This document shows positions 16,829 to 24,880 of a stretch of 64,000 bases of DNA, in pieces. The notes beneath the pieces are model-generated. The model worked only from the letters and a program-made list of their open reading frames with translations, was not told the DNA's origin and did not search any database. The first letter of the stretch is position 1. Every line of letters begins with the position of its first letter. Made by a program: the position numbers and the translations under genes. The stretch spans positions 4,898,001 through 4,962,000 of the forward strand of contig NZ_JACHDP010000001.1 in NCBI RefSeq assembly GCF_014201145.1, written 5' to 3'. This stretch comes from Micromonospora parathelypteridis (lineage in GTDB: Bacteria; Actinomycetota; Actinomycetes; Mycobacteriales; Micromonosporaceae).

Positions 16829-17866
16829 ATGGCTGGCACAAAGGCAGCGGTCGCCGAGGTCGACGTGGCCGGGCACAGCGTTCGACTGAGCAGCCCCGAT
16901 CGGGTGATCTTCCCGCAGCGGGGCTTCACCAAGGCGGACGTCTTCCACTACTACCTCGCGGTGGGCGACGGGATCATGCGTGCCCTGCGGGACCGGCCCA
17001 CCACGCTGCAACGCTTCCCCGAGGGCGTCGAGGGCGAGATGTTCTTCCAGAAGCGGGTGCCCACTCGGGGCGTGCCTCCCTGGGTGACGACTGCCGAGAT
17101 CACCTTCCCGAGCGGTCGGAGCGCGGCGGAGCTCTGCCCGGTCGATCTGGCGCACGTGGCCTGGGCGGCGCAGATGGGCACCATCGTGTTCCACCCGTGG
17201 CCGGTGCGCGCCGCCGACGTCGACCGGCCCGACGAGCTGCGCATCGACCTGGACCCGCAGCCCGGCACCGACTTCGCCGACGCGGCGCGGGCCGCCGGGG
17301 AGGTCCGCGCCGTCCTCGACGAGCTGGGTGTGACCGGTTGGCCGAAGACCTCCGGTGGCCGGGGCGTGCACGTCTACCTGCGCATCCAGCCCCGTTGGAC
17401 GTTCACCGAGGTGCGCCGGGCCACCATCGCGCTGGCTCGGGAGGTGGAGCGCCGCCACCCCGACCTGGTCACCACGGCCTGGTGGAAGGAGGAGCGCGGC
17501 CGTCGGGTCTTCGTCGACTTCAACCAGATGGCGCGGGACCGGACGATCGCCTGCGCGTACTCGCTGCGGGCCAACGCGCGGGCCACCGTCTCGACCCCGG
17601 TCACCTGGGACGAGCTGCCCGACGTCGACCCGGACGACTTCGACCTGCGTACCGTCCCGGCCCGGCTCGCCGAGCGCGGCGACCCGCACGCCGGCATCGA
17701 CGACGCCCCGTGGGACATCACACCGCTGTTGGAGTGGGCCGAACGGGACGCCGCCGCCGGCCAGGGTGACCTGCCCTACCCGCCGGACCACCCGAAGATG
17801 CCCGGCGAACCGAAGCGGGTGCAGCCCAGCCGCGCCAAGCGCGCCCCTGAGGAGGAGAGCGCCTGA
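16829..17866 (+). CDS. LigD-type polymerase domain protein (stand-alone PolDom)
   Basis: 345 residues from ATG 16829 (GTG 16811 is an alternative). The archaeo-eukaryotic-primase polymerase of bacterial non-homologous end joining: VRLSSPDRVIFPQRGFTKADVFHYYLAVGDGI, TLQRFPEGVEGEMFFQKR, then the catalytic LRIDLDPQPGTDF acidic motif, TSGGRGVHVYLRIQP and FVDFNQMARDRTIACAYSLRANARATVSTPV. Adds ribonucleotides or deoxynucleotides at broken ends and gaps. It lacks ligase and phosphoesterase domains; a separate ligase gene is at 32510. No Ku gene is in the window. Confidence 0.9.
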   Translation: MAGTKAAVAEVDVAGHSVRLSSPDRVIFPQRGFTKADVFHYYLAVGDGIMRALRDRPTTLQRFPEGVEGEMFFQKRVPTRGVPPWVTTAEITFPSGRSAAELCPVDLAHVAWAAQMGTIVFHPWPVRAADVDRPDELRIDLDPQPGTDFADAARAAGEVRAVLDELGVTGWPKTSGGRGVHVYLRIQPRWTFTEVRRATIALAREVERRHPDLVTTAWWKEERGRRVFVDFNQMARDRTIACAYSLRANARATVSTPVTWDELPDVDPDDFDLRTVPARLAERGDPHAGIDDAPWDITPLLEWAERDAAAGQGDLPYPPDHPKMPGEPKRVQPSRAKRAPEEESA

Positions 17867-17880
17867 GCGCGCTGGATGCC

Positions 17881-17920
17881 GGGCTGCCCGGGACCGGCAC
17901 GTCGCCGTCCCCGAGCAGCC
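17881..17920. terminator. Probable bidirectional terminator between convergent genes
   Basis: Imperfect hairpin pairing GGCTGCCCGGGAC with GTCCCCGAGCAGCC, placed between the stops at 17866 and 17932. Confidence 0.45.
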
Positions 17921-17931
17921 TCGACGGTCAG

Positions 17932-19026
17932 CTACTGCCCCGTATCGCAGGGGTTCATCATCTTGGGGTGGACAGGCTCACCTGAGGCCACCCTGTCGGC
18001 GGTCTCCCAGAACCCGTTCGGCCAGTCACCCTCGGCGTCCATCTGCTGGAGCACCTTCCAGTTGTGGCTGCTGCGCAAGGCGTCAGCCGCCCGCCGGAGA
18101 GCCGCGTCGTCGTTACTCTTCTTCGCGCGCGTCCATTCGGTGATCCACGCACAGCCGACCGGGCCGATCACCCGTACGCCGAAGTGATAGGGGGAGTTGA
18201 CGCCCTCGACGCTCAGCGTGGCGGGGTCGAAGCCCGGGGGGAGCGGCACGTCGGCGAGCACCGCTGCCGCCCGCTCGTTCACCAGCCCCGGCGTGACGAT
18301 CTCCGCCGGGAGCGCGGCCAGCCACGTACGGGCGTCGACCCGGACCACGCTGGCGAGAACGCGATCGAGATCGCTGCGCGTCCAGGCGCTCGCGGCGCGC
18401 ATCTCGACGAAGGAGCCGTCGCGAGGCCGGAGCATGACCGCGAAGTCGCTCGCGTTGTATCGGAACAGCTCACCCGGCCAGCGGTCGACCTGCACCGGCT
18501 CCGGCTTGCTGACCTCGAGCCGATCCTTGCGGTAATCGTCGTACTCGCTGGCCGGGTACCAGTCCATCCTGAGGTGGTGCGCACCATTGCTGTAGGTGAT
18601 GCTGCCCATCTTCGTGGCGAACCCGTAGACGTGCGTTGCCTTCCAGCCGGGCTGGTCGATCAGCAGCCGCGGGTTCTCCTCGGCCGCCTTGAGCACCATC
18701 GCCGAATAGGCGGTCGCCGCCGGCGCCTGGGAGGTGGAACTCGTTTCCGGAGACGCTTCGTGGCTCCCTGGCTGATCGGTCTTCAGAATGGAGGCGCCGA
18801 ATACGATGCCGAGTACGGCGGCCGCGATGCCTGCGCTGGCGAGACCGCCCATCAGGCGGTGGCGTGGTCGGGAGCGCTTGCCCGGTGGCTCGGTGACGGA
18901 TTCGAGGATCGGCGTGGACATGATCTCCTCCAGGAGGTCCTGCGCGACCCCGTCGAGGTGCGCGATGACCTCGGGTCGGTACGGGTCGGCGTCGCGGAGT
19001 CTCCGGTCGAGCTGTTCGTCGGTCAT
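17932..19026 (-). CDS. CU044_5270 family membrane protein (sigma-factor partner)
   Basis: 364 residues. N-terminal cytoplasmic segment MTDEQLDRRLRDADPYRPEV, one membrane span near residues 62-82 (GLASAGIAAAVLGIVFGASIL), then a ~270-residue extracytoplasmic domain (including VLKAAEENPRLLIDQPGWKATHVYG and FGVRVIGPVGCAWITEWT). This is the layout of the CU044_5270 family, normally encoded beside ECF sigma factors. The start overlaps the sigma stop by four bases, so it is translationally coupled. A regulatory role on the sigma factor is inferred from position; no zinc-finger anti-sigma motif is present. Confidence 0.8.
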   Translation of the reverse strand: MTDEQLDRRLRDADPYRPEVIAHLDGVAQDLLEEIMSTPILESVTEPPGKRSRPRHRLMGGLASAGIAAAVLGIVFGASILKTDQPGSHEASPETSSTSQAPAATAYSAMVLKAAEENPRLLIDQPGWKATHVYGFATKMGSITYSNGAHHLRMDWYPASEYDDYRKDRLEVSKPEPVQVDRWPGELFRYNASDFAVMLRPRDGSFVEMRAASAWTRSDLDRVLASVVRVDARTWLAALPAEIVTPGLVNERAAAVLADVPLPPGFDPATLSVEGVNSPYHFGVRVIGPVGCAWITEWTRAKKSNDDAALRRAADALRSSHNWKVLQQMDAEGDWPNGFWETADRVASGEPVHPKMMNPCDTGQ

Positions 19027-19589
19027 CTGCCCTCCTCGGGGGCGCGTACGGCCATGACGTCGAGTACATGTCCGGGTGGGTCGAGGTCGTCACCGATGAG
19101 GTCCCGCAACCGGGCTCGGGCGCGGGACAGTCGCGTACGGACCGCGGCCGGGCTCACCTGGAGGACCACGGCAACCTCGCGCGGCTCCAACCCCTCCCAG
19201 AAGGTCAGCATCAGCACCTCTCGGTCCACCTCGTTGAGCCGGGCCAACGCGGCCCGGACGGTGAGCCGCTCGGGCACCTCGCTGCCCGGGTCGACGGCCA
19301 CGGCCGCCCTGAACCGTTGCCGCAACCGATCACCCAACCGCCCCCGGCGCGCCCCGCCGCGGTGGTGGTTGGCCAGCACCCGCCGGGCCACGCCATGCAG
19401 CCACAGCCGGGCCTCGGCCTCCGGCGGCATCTCGCGGCTGCGCCGCCAGGCGACCAGGAAGGTCTCGGCGACCACGTCGGCCGCGTCCTCGGGCTGCTCG
19501 ACGCGCCGCATCGCGTACGCCAGCAGTGCTTCGAAGTTGACCGCGTAGACGCGTCGGAAGCGGTCCTCATGCTCAGTCCCGGAGCTCAC
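19023..19589 (-). CDS. ECF-type RNA polymerase sigma factor
   Basis: 188 residues, GTG start. Region 2 (FRRVYAVNFEALLAYAMRRVEQPEDAADVVAETFLVAWRR, with RLWLHGVARRVLANHHRG) and region 4 (LTVRAALARLNEVDREVLMLTFWEGLEPREVAVVLQVSPAAVRTRLSRARARLRD) are both intact. First gene of a two-gene operon with the CU044_5270 protein. No extended C-terminal domain. Target promoters and signal unknown. Confidence 0.9.
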   Translation of the reverse strand: MSSGTEHEDRFRRVYAVNFEALLAYAMRRVEQPEDAADVVAETFLVAWRRSREMPPEAEARLWLHGVARRVLANHHRGGARRGRLGDRLRQRFRAAVAVDPGSEVPERLTVRAALARLNEVDREVLMLTFWEGLEPREVAVVLQVSPAAVRTRLSRARARLRDLIGDDLDPPGHVLDVMAVRAPEEGR

Positions 19590-19663
19590 GTCTACTCCAT
19601 GTCCGGTCCATCGCCCGTCGTGACAGTGGACGATCCGACAATCGTGGCACGTGGTCCGTCGGG

Positions 19664-20092
19664 TTACGCCGGGTCGTCACGCGTGGCGAAGACCTCGCGG
19701 GCGGTGAAGGTGGCGTTCAGTGCGCGGGGGAAGCCGCAGTAGACCGCGGCGTGCAGGATGGCCTCGGTGATCTCTTCGCGCGTCAGGCCGACGTTGAGCG
19801 CGGCGCCGATGTGGACCTTCAGCTGCGGCTCGCATCCACCCAGAGCGGTGAGGACTCCGATGGTGACCAGCTGCCGGCTTCGGGGGTCGAGTCCGGGACG
19901 GTCGTAGATGTCGCCGAAGGAAAAGGCTGCGACGTGGTGGCCCATGGCGGGGTTGATGTCGGCCAGTGCCTCGATGACGGCCTCGCCCTGGTGTCCGTCG
20001 ATCTGGGACAGCACGCTCAGACCGTGTTTGCGGCGGGCAAGATTCTCAGGGCTGTTGATGTCGTACTGGGCAGTGTTGGTGGTTCTCGTCAT
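19664..20092 (-). CDS. Carboxymuconolactone decarboxylase (CMD) family protein
   Basis: 142 residues. The CMD/AhpD-like core is visible in FSFGDIYDRPGLDPRSRQLVTIGVLTALGGCEPQLKVHIGAALNVGLTREEITEAILHAAVYCGFPRALNA. Only a single Cys occurs in the region where AhpD has CxxC, so a peroxidase role is doubtful; the E-x-x-x-H pattern is closer to the decarboxylase subgroup. Its start overlaps the stop of the MerR regulator by four bases, so the two form an operon. Substrate unknown; an oxidised aromatic or aldehyde is possible. Confidence 0.82.
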   Translation of the reverse strand: MTRTTNTAQYDINSPENLARRKHGLSVLSQIDGHQGEAVIEALADINPAMGHHVAAFSFGDIYDRPGLDPRSRQLVTIGVLTALGGCEPQLKVHIGAALNVGLTREEITEAILHAAVYCGFPRALNATFTAREVFATRDDPA

Positions 20093-20553
20093 GGCTGGGG
20101 TGCTCCTTCATAAGTGGCGATCTTGTACTCGGTGGCGGCCAGGGCCAGCTGCAGCTGAGCAATCTGCGAGCGCAGGGTGTCTCGGTGCTCCAGCATCATG
20201 TCGAGGCGCTCGGGCACGGTGGACTGGCCGGCGTCAACGAGGCCGATGTAATGGCGCAGGTCGCTGATCGGCATGCCAGAGGTACGCATTCGAATGAGGA
20301 AGACCAGACGTCGGACAGCCGCGGCGTCGTACCGGCGGTGGCCGGCGTTGTCCCGCGCGACCTGGACCAGGCCGATCCGTTCGTAGTAACGCAACGTGTG
20401 GGGATTGATCTTCAGATGCTCTGCCGCCGTGGCGATGTCCCACTCGGTTGCATCGTCATCGCGAGCGAGCTCGCGCAGCGATTCGATGGAGACACCACCC
20501 GGCGGGTCCACCGCGAGGCGCAACGCCTCCCGGAGTGCGTCATCAACGTCCAT
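20089..20553 (-). CDS. MerR family transcriptional regulator
   Basis: 154 residues from ATG 20553. The N-terminal 45 residues (MDVDDALREALRLAVDPPGG...) precede the MerR winged helix EWDIATAAEHLKINPHTLRYYERIGLVQVARDNAGHRRYDAAAVRRLVFLIRMRTSGMPISDLRHYI, and a C-terminal coiled coil follows (RLDMMLEHRDTLRSQIAQLQLALAATEYKI). There is no Cys-based sensor. It is coupled to the CMD gene it probably controls. A dyad sits between its putative -35 and -10. An upstream in-frame ATG (20643) reads through that promoter and was rejected. Confidence 0.88.
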   Translation of the reverse strand: MDVDDALREALRLAVDPPGGVSIESLRELARDDDATEWDIATAAEHLKINPHTLRYYERIGLVQVARDNAGHRRYDAAAVRRLVFLIRMRTSGMPISDLRHYIGLVDAGQSTVPERLDMMLEHRDTLRSQIAQLQLALAATEYKIATYEGAPQP

Positions 20554-20560
20554 GCCCTGC

Positions 20561-20590
20561 ACGCTAGGGCTGTGAGCGCGCTCTAACGCA
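20561..20590 (-). promoter_or_regulatory. MerR-type promoter with dyad in the spacer
   Basis: On the minus strand TTGCGT (20590-20585) and TAGCGT (20566-20561) are separated by 18 bases. An imperfect dyad (7 of 10 pairs; arms 20561-20570 and 20580-20589) spans the spacer, the classic MerR arrangement. Transcription would start about one base from the ATG at 20553, predicting a leaderless mRNA. Confidence 0.45.
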
Positions 20591-20708
20591 AGCAGGCCGA
20601 TGAACGAGGCAATAGTCGAGGTGTGCTCCCGCCAGCTGTGCATGGACGTGCCCGAGGCCGTGAACGGAACCGATTGACTTTCGATAGGTAACGAGCGAAA
20701 CTCGATGC

Positions 20709-21188
20709 ATGGTTACGGAGCATCGAGCGGTTGCCGCTCTCCGAGTCTTCCTCGTGGTGCTGTTCGGGGTCCTGGTCGTGTTCCAGACCCTCTCGCTGCC
20801 CGGGCAGTTCGCGCACATGGCCGCGGAATCGCCGGACGACGCCTATCTCCGGTGGCCGGCGACCGCCGTGGCGGTGTTCTGGGTGCTGTGCGTCCAGGTG
20901 GTCATCGTCTCGACCTGGAAGTTGCTCAGCCTGGTCAAGAGCGACCGCATCTTCACCGAAGCGTCCCTGAAGTGGGTGGACGCGATCGTGTGGGCCATCG
21001 CCGCCGCGTGGGTGGTGCTCGTGGGTGTCTTCCTCTACGTCGGGTTCCAGGCCGACGACCCCGGAATGCCGCTGCTGCTGTTCCTGCTGACCGTGGGAGT
21101 CACCGTGCTGGGGCTCCTCATGGTGGTGATGCGTGCGCTGCTGCGGCAGGCGACCACGCTGCGGACCGACATGGAAGCGGTGATCTGA
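20709..21188 (+). CDS. DUF2975 family membrane protein
   Basis: 159 residues with four membrane segments (VAALRVFLVVLFGVLVVFQTL; WPATAVAVFWVLCVQVVIVSTW; AIVWAIAAAWVVLVGVFLYVGF; LLLFLLTVGVTVLGLLMVVM). Placed in DUF2975 by this four-span pattern and by its next-door Xre gene, which is the standard DUF2975 partner. The stop shares one base with the start of that regulator (TGATG). Function unknown; the pair behaves like a membrane protein and its repressor in other Gram-positive genomes. Confidence 0.8.
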   Translation: MVTEHRAVAALRVFLVVLFGVLVVFQTLSLPGQFAHMAAESPDDAYLRWPATAVAVFWVLCVQVVIVSTWKLLSLVKSDRIFTEASLKWVDAIVWAIAAAWVVLVGVFLYVGFQADDPGMPLLLFLLTVGVTVLGLLMVVMRALLRQATTLRTDMEAVI

Positions 21189-21403
21189 TGCCCATCGTCG
21201 TCCGCATCGACGTCGAGTTGGCCAAGCGCAAGATGAGCGTCGGGGAGTTCGCCGAGCGTGTCGGGCTCACGCCGGCCAACGTGGCGGTGCTGAAGAACGG
21301 TCGGGCCAAGGCCGTCCGCTTCAGCACGCTGGAAGCGATGTGCCGGGTGCTCGACTGTCAGCCCGGAGACCTGCTCGAGTGGGTCGAGGAGGAAACCCCA
21401 TGA
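21188..21403 (+). CDS. Xre/Cro-type helix-turn-helix regulator (YozG-like)
   Basis: 71 residues from ATG 21188. A single Cro/C1-type HTH fills the protein: VRIDVELAKRKMSVGEFAERVGLTPANVAVLKNGRAKAVRFSTLEAMCRVLDCQPGDLLEWVEEE. Typical of the small regulators coupled to DUF2975 membrane proteins. Overlaps the preceding stop by one base and the next start by four, so all three genes are translated from one message. Confidence 0.9.
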   Translation: MPIVVRIDVELAKRKMSVGEFAERVGLTPANVAVLKNGRAKAVRFSTLEAMCRVLDCQPGDLLEWVEEETP

Positions 21404-21564
21404 GGTACGTCCTGACGGTCGTCGCCGTTCTCGGGGTCGCGCTCGGCGTCGCCGGCATCGCGCACGGGGAGGCCGACGACTCGCCGGGCCTCCAACTCCT
21501 GGGCGTCGTGCTCGTGATCGGCGCGGTGGTGTTCGGCATCCGGAACCTCCGGGGCGGCAGCTAG
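21400..21564 (+). CDS. Small two-span membrane protein
   Basis: 54 residues, ATG overlapping the Xre stop, with GGAGGA upstream. Two hydrophobic segments (VLTVVAVLGVALGVAGIAHG and LQLLGVVLVIGAVVFGI) joined by a short acidic loop (EADDSPG). No family recognised. Coupling to the DUF2975/Xre genes suggests it is part of the same membrane unit. Confidence 0.75.
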   Translation: MRYVLTVVAVLGVALGVAGIAHGEADDSPGLQLLGVVLVIGAVVFGIRNLRGGS

Positions 21565-21578
21565 CCGCCCCTGCGCGC

Positions 21579-21598
21579 GGGCCAGCATGAGCTGGCCC
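21579..21598 (+). terminator. Terminator hairpin after the DUF2975/Xre operon
   Basis: Perfect 8-base stem GGGCCAGC / GCTGGCCC closed by the tetraloop ATGA, 15 bases past the last stop. Confidence 0.65.
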
Positions 21599-21694
21599 TC
21601 CCCGGAATAACGATCATGTAACGGGCGCGAACCTTTCCTGGTGCGTGGCCTGTCTTGATGGTCGTCGGCCCGTTGGGGCCAGGGGAGGCGTCGG

Positions 21695-24600
21695 ATGAAG
21701 CTGGTGTGGAGGCGTGCCCGCGAGGCGCGCGGGCTGCTGGTGGCTGCGGTGATCGCGGCTCTGGTCGCCGTCGCGTTGGTCACCGGGCTGTCCGACTACA
21801 ACCGCCGGGCGGTGGACGCCGGGCAGCGTGCGCTGGTCGCCGCCTCGCCGGCGGAGGAACGCGGCCTTCTGGTCAGTGGTTCGGGCGGACGCGACGCGGC
21901 CGAGTTCGCCAACCGCGACAACGCGGTCCGCGCCGAGTTCGCCGACGGCCTCGCCGGGGTTCCGGTCAGCGTCAGCGTCGCCCGGTACGGCACCGGACGG
22001 GAGCTGACCGGTTCCCTCGGCACCGTGCCCCGTACCGGCGACGAGCCCATCTTCGCCAACCCGGCCATCCTCGACGACCTCGCCGCGCACGCGGAGCTGA
22101 CCAGCGGAGCGTGGCCCCGCCCGGGGGCGAACCCGATCCAGGTGAGCCTCCCGGAGCGGGCCGCGGTGGCGCTGGGCCTGAGCGTCGGCGAGCGCATCCC
22201 GGTGCGCGACCGGTCCACCGAGCGGCGCGGCGAGTTCGTGCTCGCCGGCACCTGGCGGCCTCGCGACCCGACCGACGCGTACTGGCTGCTCGCCCCCGGG
22301 GTGGGCGCGGGCAGCGTCGCCTCCGGCACCTCGTACGGGCCGTTCACGCTCGACCGGGCCGACTTCGAGGCGACCTTCCCGGGCGCGGTGTCGGCGTCCT
22401 GGCTGGCCGAACCGGATCTCGGTGACGTCGACACCGCCGACCTGCCAGCCGTGCGGAAGGCCCTCGCCGCGGCCGGCACGGCGGTGCCGGAGGCCGCCCA
22501 ACTGGGCTCGTCGGCGCAGACAGCGACAAAGATGGTGGGGCTGCTGGACCGGATCGGCCGCGCCGACCTGGTGGGCCGCTCCTCGCTGGCCACCCCGCTG
22601 CTGCTCATCCTGGTGCTCGGCGGGTACGCGCTGGTGCTGGTCGCCGCCCTGCTGCACGAGGACCGCCGTCCGCAGACCGCGCTGCTGCGCGCCCGGGGCG
22701 CGGCCCGCCGGCAGTTGGCCGGTCTCGCCGCCCGCGAGGCCACCCTGGTGGTCGCCCCGGCCGCCCTGCTCGGACCACTGATCGCCGTGGAGGCGCTGCG
22801 GTTCGTCCGGCCCGGTGGTTCGGCGGAACTCTCCGCCGCGGGCGGCAACACCGCCCTGGTCTGGGCGGCCGCCGTGGCAACCGCGGTGGGCTGCCTGGTG
22901 GCCATGGTCGCGCCGACGCTGCGCGGCGCCGGCACGTACGTGGCCGACATGGCCGCCCGATCCCGCCCGAACCGGGCGGCGAGCGTCCAGCGGGCCAGCG
23001 TCGACCTGGTGCTGGTGGCGCTCGCCGTGCTCGCCTGGGTGCAGCTGCGCCGGTACGCCTCACCGCTCGCCGGCTCGAACGGCCGGCTCGGGCTCGACCC
23101 GCTGCTGGTCGCCGCCCCGACGCTCGGCGTGCTCGCCGGCGCCGTCCTGGCTCTGCGGGTGCTTCCGCCGCTCACCCGGTTCGCCGAGCGGTTTGTCGAC
23201 CGACGCCCCTGGACGGCCACCATGTTCGGCATGTGGCAGGCCGGTCGGCGTCCGCACGCCGGTCCGGTACTGCTGCTCGCCCTCGCCGTCGGTGGCAGCA
23301 CCCTGGCCTGGTCCCTGATCAGCACGGGGGAGCGGTCCCAGGTCGAGCAGGCCGGCCACACGGTCGGCGCCGACCTGCGGGTCACCGAGCGCGGCGGTTC
23401 CGCTCCGCCGAACCGGGCCGCTCAACTCGCCGCGCTGCCGGGAGTGGACCGTGCGCTCCCGGCGTGGCGCGACGAGGTGCGGGTCGGCCGGGACGACCTA
23501 CCGGTGACCGTGATCGGCGTCGATCCGGCCAGCGCCCCCGGCGTCGTCCGTCTCGCCGACCGCCTCGCCGACGGTTCGGTGTCGGAGCAGTACCAGCGGA
23601 TGATCGATGCGCGCGGGGTCCCCGCAGGTATCGAACTGCCCGCCGGGGCGCGCGCGATCACCGGCACGGTCCGTACCCCGGTGAGCAGCGCGGTCCGGTC
23701 ACTCCGGGTCGCGGTGACGCTGCTGGTCACCAGCTCCGACGGGCTCGCCCTGCGGTTGCCGGCGGCCGACGCCCCCAGTGACGGCCGCGCCACCCAGTTC
23801 ACCGTGCAGCTACCCGACGTGGGCGGAGCGCGGCTACGGCTGGCCGGGTTCGAGGCCGACGGCGGGCTTGCGGCCGGCAACGCCTACCGACTCCAGATGG
23901 ACGGGTTGACGGTGGTCAAGGCCGACGGCACGACCCAGCCCGCCGGGCTGAGCGGCGACTGGGTGATGACGGCCCCCGGCGAGAAACCCACACCGGTACG
24001 GACCACGGGTGTCGGGTTCGCCGCGGTCCACGGCGTGGAGGTCATTCCCGGCGGTCAGTTCGCGTACCAACCGCCGACCCGGTTCGCCATCGTGCCCGCC
24101 GGTCCGAGCACGCCCGTCCCGGTGCTGATGACCCCCGGGGTACGCGAAGCGATGAGCCTGCGCGTCGGCGACACCGTCGACCTGACGCTCTCCGGGGTGT
24201 CACTGAAGGTCCACCTGCTCGGTGAACTTGCCTCCGTGCCGACCACCACCGGCGAAGGCGTGCTGCTCGACCTGCCCGCCGGGGTCGACGCCCTGATCCA
24301 TGCGGGCGGCACGGTGCGGTCGATTCCGGAGTGGTGGGTCGGCACCAACGACGCGTCGGCCGCCGCGCAGGCCGTCAGTGAACTGCCCGGTGTGACCGTG
24401 CTCGACCGGGAGAAGGTGATCGAGGCGGCCGCCGACGACCCGTACTGGCGCGGGTCGCGTACCGGAATGCTCGCCGCCGCGCTCGGCGCGGTGCTGCTCG
24501 CCATCGTCGGCCTGATGGTGGACGTGTGGGCCACCGCCCGGCGCCGGCTCAGCGAGTTCGCGGTGCTACACACCCTCGGTGCCACACCTCGGTTGCTGGC

Positions 24601-24880
24601 CCGGTCGTTGCTGGCCGAACAGACCTTCCTCGCCGGCATCGGCGTAGGCGTCGGTCTGCTGCTCGGTGCCGCGGTCGGGGCCACCATGGCCCCACTGGTC
24701 ATCCTCACCCCGGCCGCCGGCCGGCCGATCCCCCCGGCGGCGTTCGCGCTTCCCTGGGTGCCGATCGGTCTGACCGCGGTCGGTCTGCTGCTGGCGGCGC
24801 TCGCCTTCAGCGCGTTCATCGCCGCCGGCATCCGTCAGCGGGTGGCGGCGGTGCAGTTGCGAATCGGGGGAGAACGATGA
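21695..24880 (+). CDS. FtsX-like ABC transporter permease
   Basis: 1061 residues, GGGGAGG upstream of ATG 21695. An N-terminal membrane span (RGLLVAAVIAALVAVALVTGL) precedes a large extracytoplasmic domain, a central membrane block (around ATPLLLILVLGGYALVLVAALLHEDRRPQTALLRARGAARRQL), a second long extracytoplasmic region and a C-terminal block (GMLAAALGAVLLAIVGLMVDVWATARRRLSEFAVLHTLGATPRLLARSLLAEQ), the typical FtsX motif. Double-length FtsX permeases of this kind act as mechanotransmitters or lipoprotein/peptide exporters rather than simple channels. First of four overlapping genes with a second permease and two ATPases. Substrate unknown. Confidence 0.87.
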   Translation: MKLVWRRAREARGLLVAAVIAALVAVALVTGLSDYNRRAVDAGQRALVAASPAEERGLLVSGSGGRDAAEFANRDNAVRAEFADGLAGVPVSVSVARYGTGRELTGSLGTVPRTGDEPIFANPAILDDLAAHAELTSGAWPRPGANPIQVSLPERAAVALGLSVGERIPVRDRSTERRGEFVLAGTWRPRDPTDAYWLLAPGVGAGSVASGTSYGPFTLDRADFEATFPGAVSASWLAEPDLGDVDTADLPAVRKALAAAGTAVPEAAQLGSSAQTATKMVGLLDRIGRADLVGRSSLATPLLLILVLGGYALVLVAALLHEDRRPQTALLRARGAARRQLAGLAAREATLVVAPAALLGPLIAVEALRFVRPGGSAELSAAGGNTALVWAAAVATAVGCLVAMVAPTLRGAGTYVADMAARSRPNRAASVQRASVDLVLVALAVLAWVQLRRYASPLAGSNGRLGLDPLLVAAPTLGVLAGAVLALRVLPPLTRFAERFVDRRPWTATMFGMWQAGRRPHAGPVLLLALAVGGSTLAWSLISTGERSQVEQAGHTVGADLRVTERGGSAPPNRAAQLAALPGVDRALPAWRDEVRVGRDDLPVTVIGVDPASAPGVVRLADRLADGSVSEQYQRMIDARGVPAGIELPAGARAITGTVRTPVSSAVRSLRVAVTLLVTSSDGLALRLPAADAPSDGRATQFTVQLPDVGGARLRLAGFEADGGLAAGNAYRLQMDGLTVVKADGTTQPAGLSGDWVMTAPGEKPTPVRTTGVGFAAVHGVEVIPGGQFAYQPPTRFAIVPAGPSTPVPVLMTPGVREAMSLRVGDTVDLTLSGVSLKVHLLGELASVPTTTGEGVLLDLPAGVDALIHAGGTVRSIPEWWVGTNDASAAAQAVSELPGVTVLDREKVIEAAADDPYWRGSRTGMLAAALGAVLLAIVGLMVDVWATARRRLSEFAVLHTLGATPRLLARSLLAEQTFLAGIGVGVGLLLGAAVGATMAPLVILTPAAGRPIPPAAFALPWVPIGLTAVGLLLAALAFSAFIAAGIRQRVAAVQLRIGGER

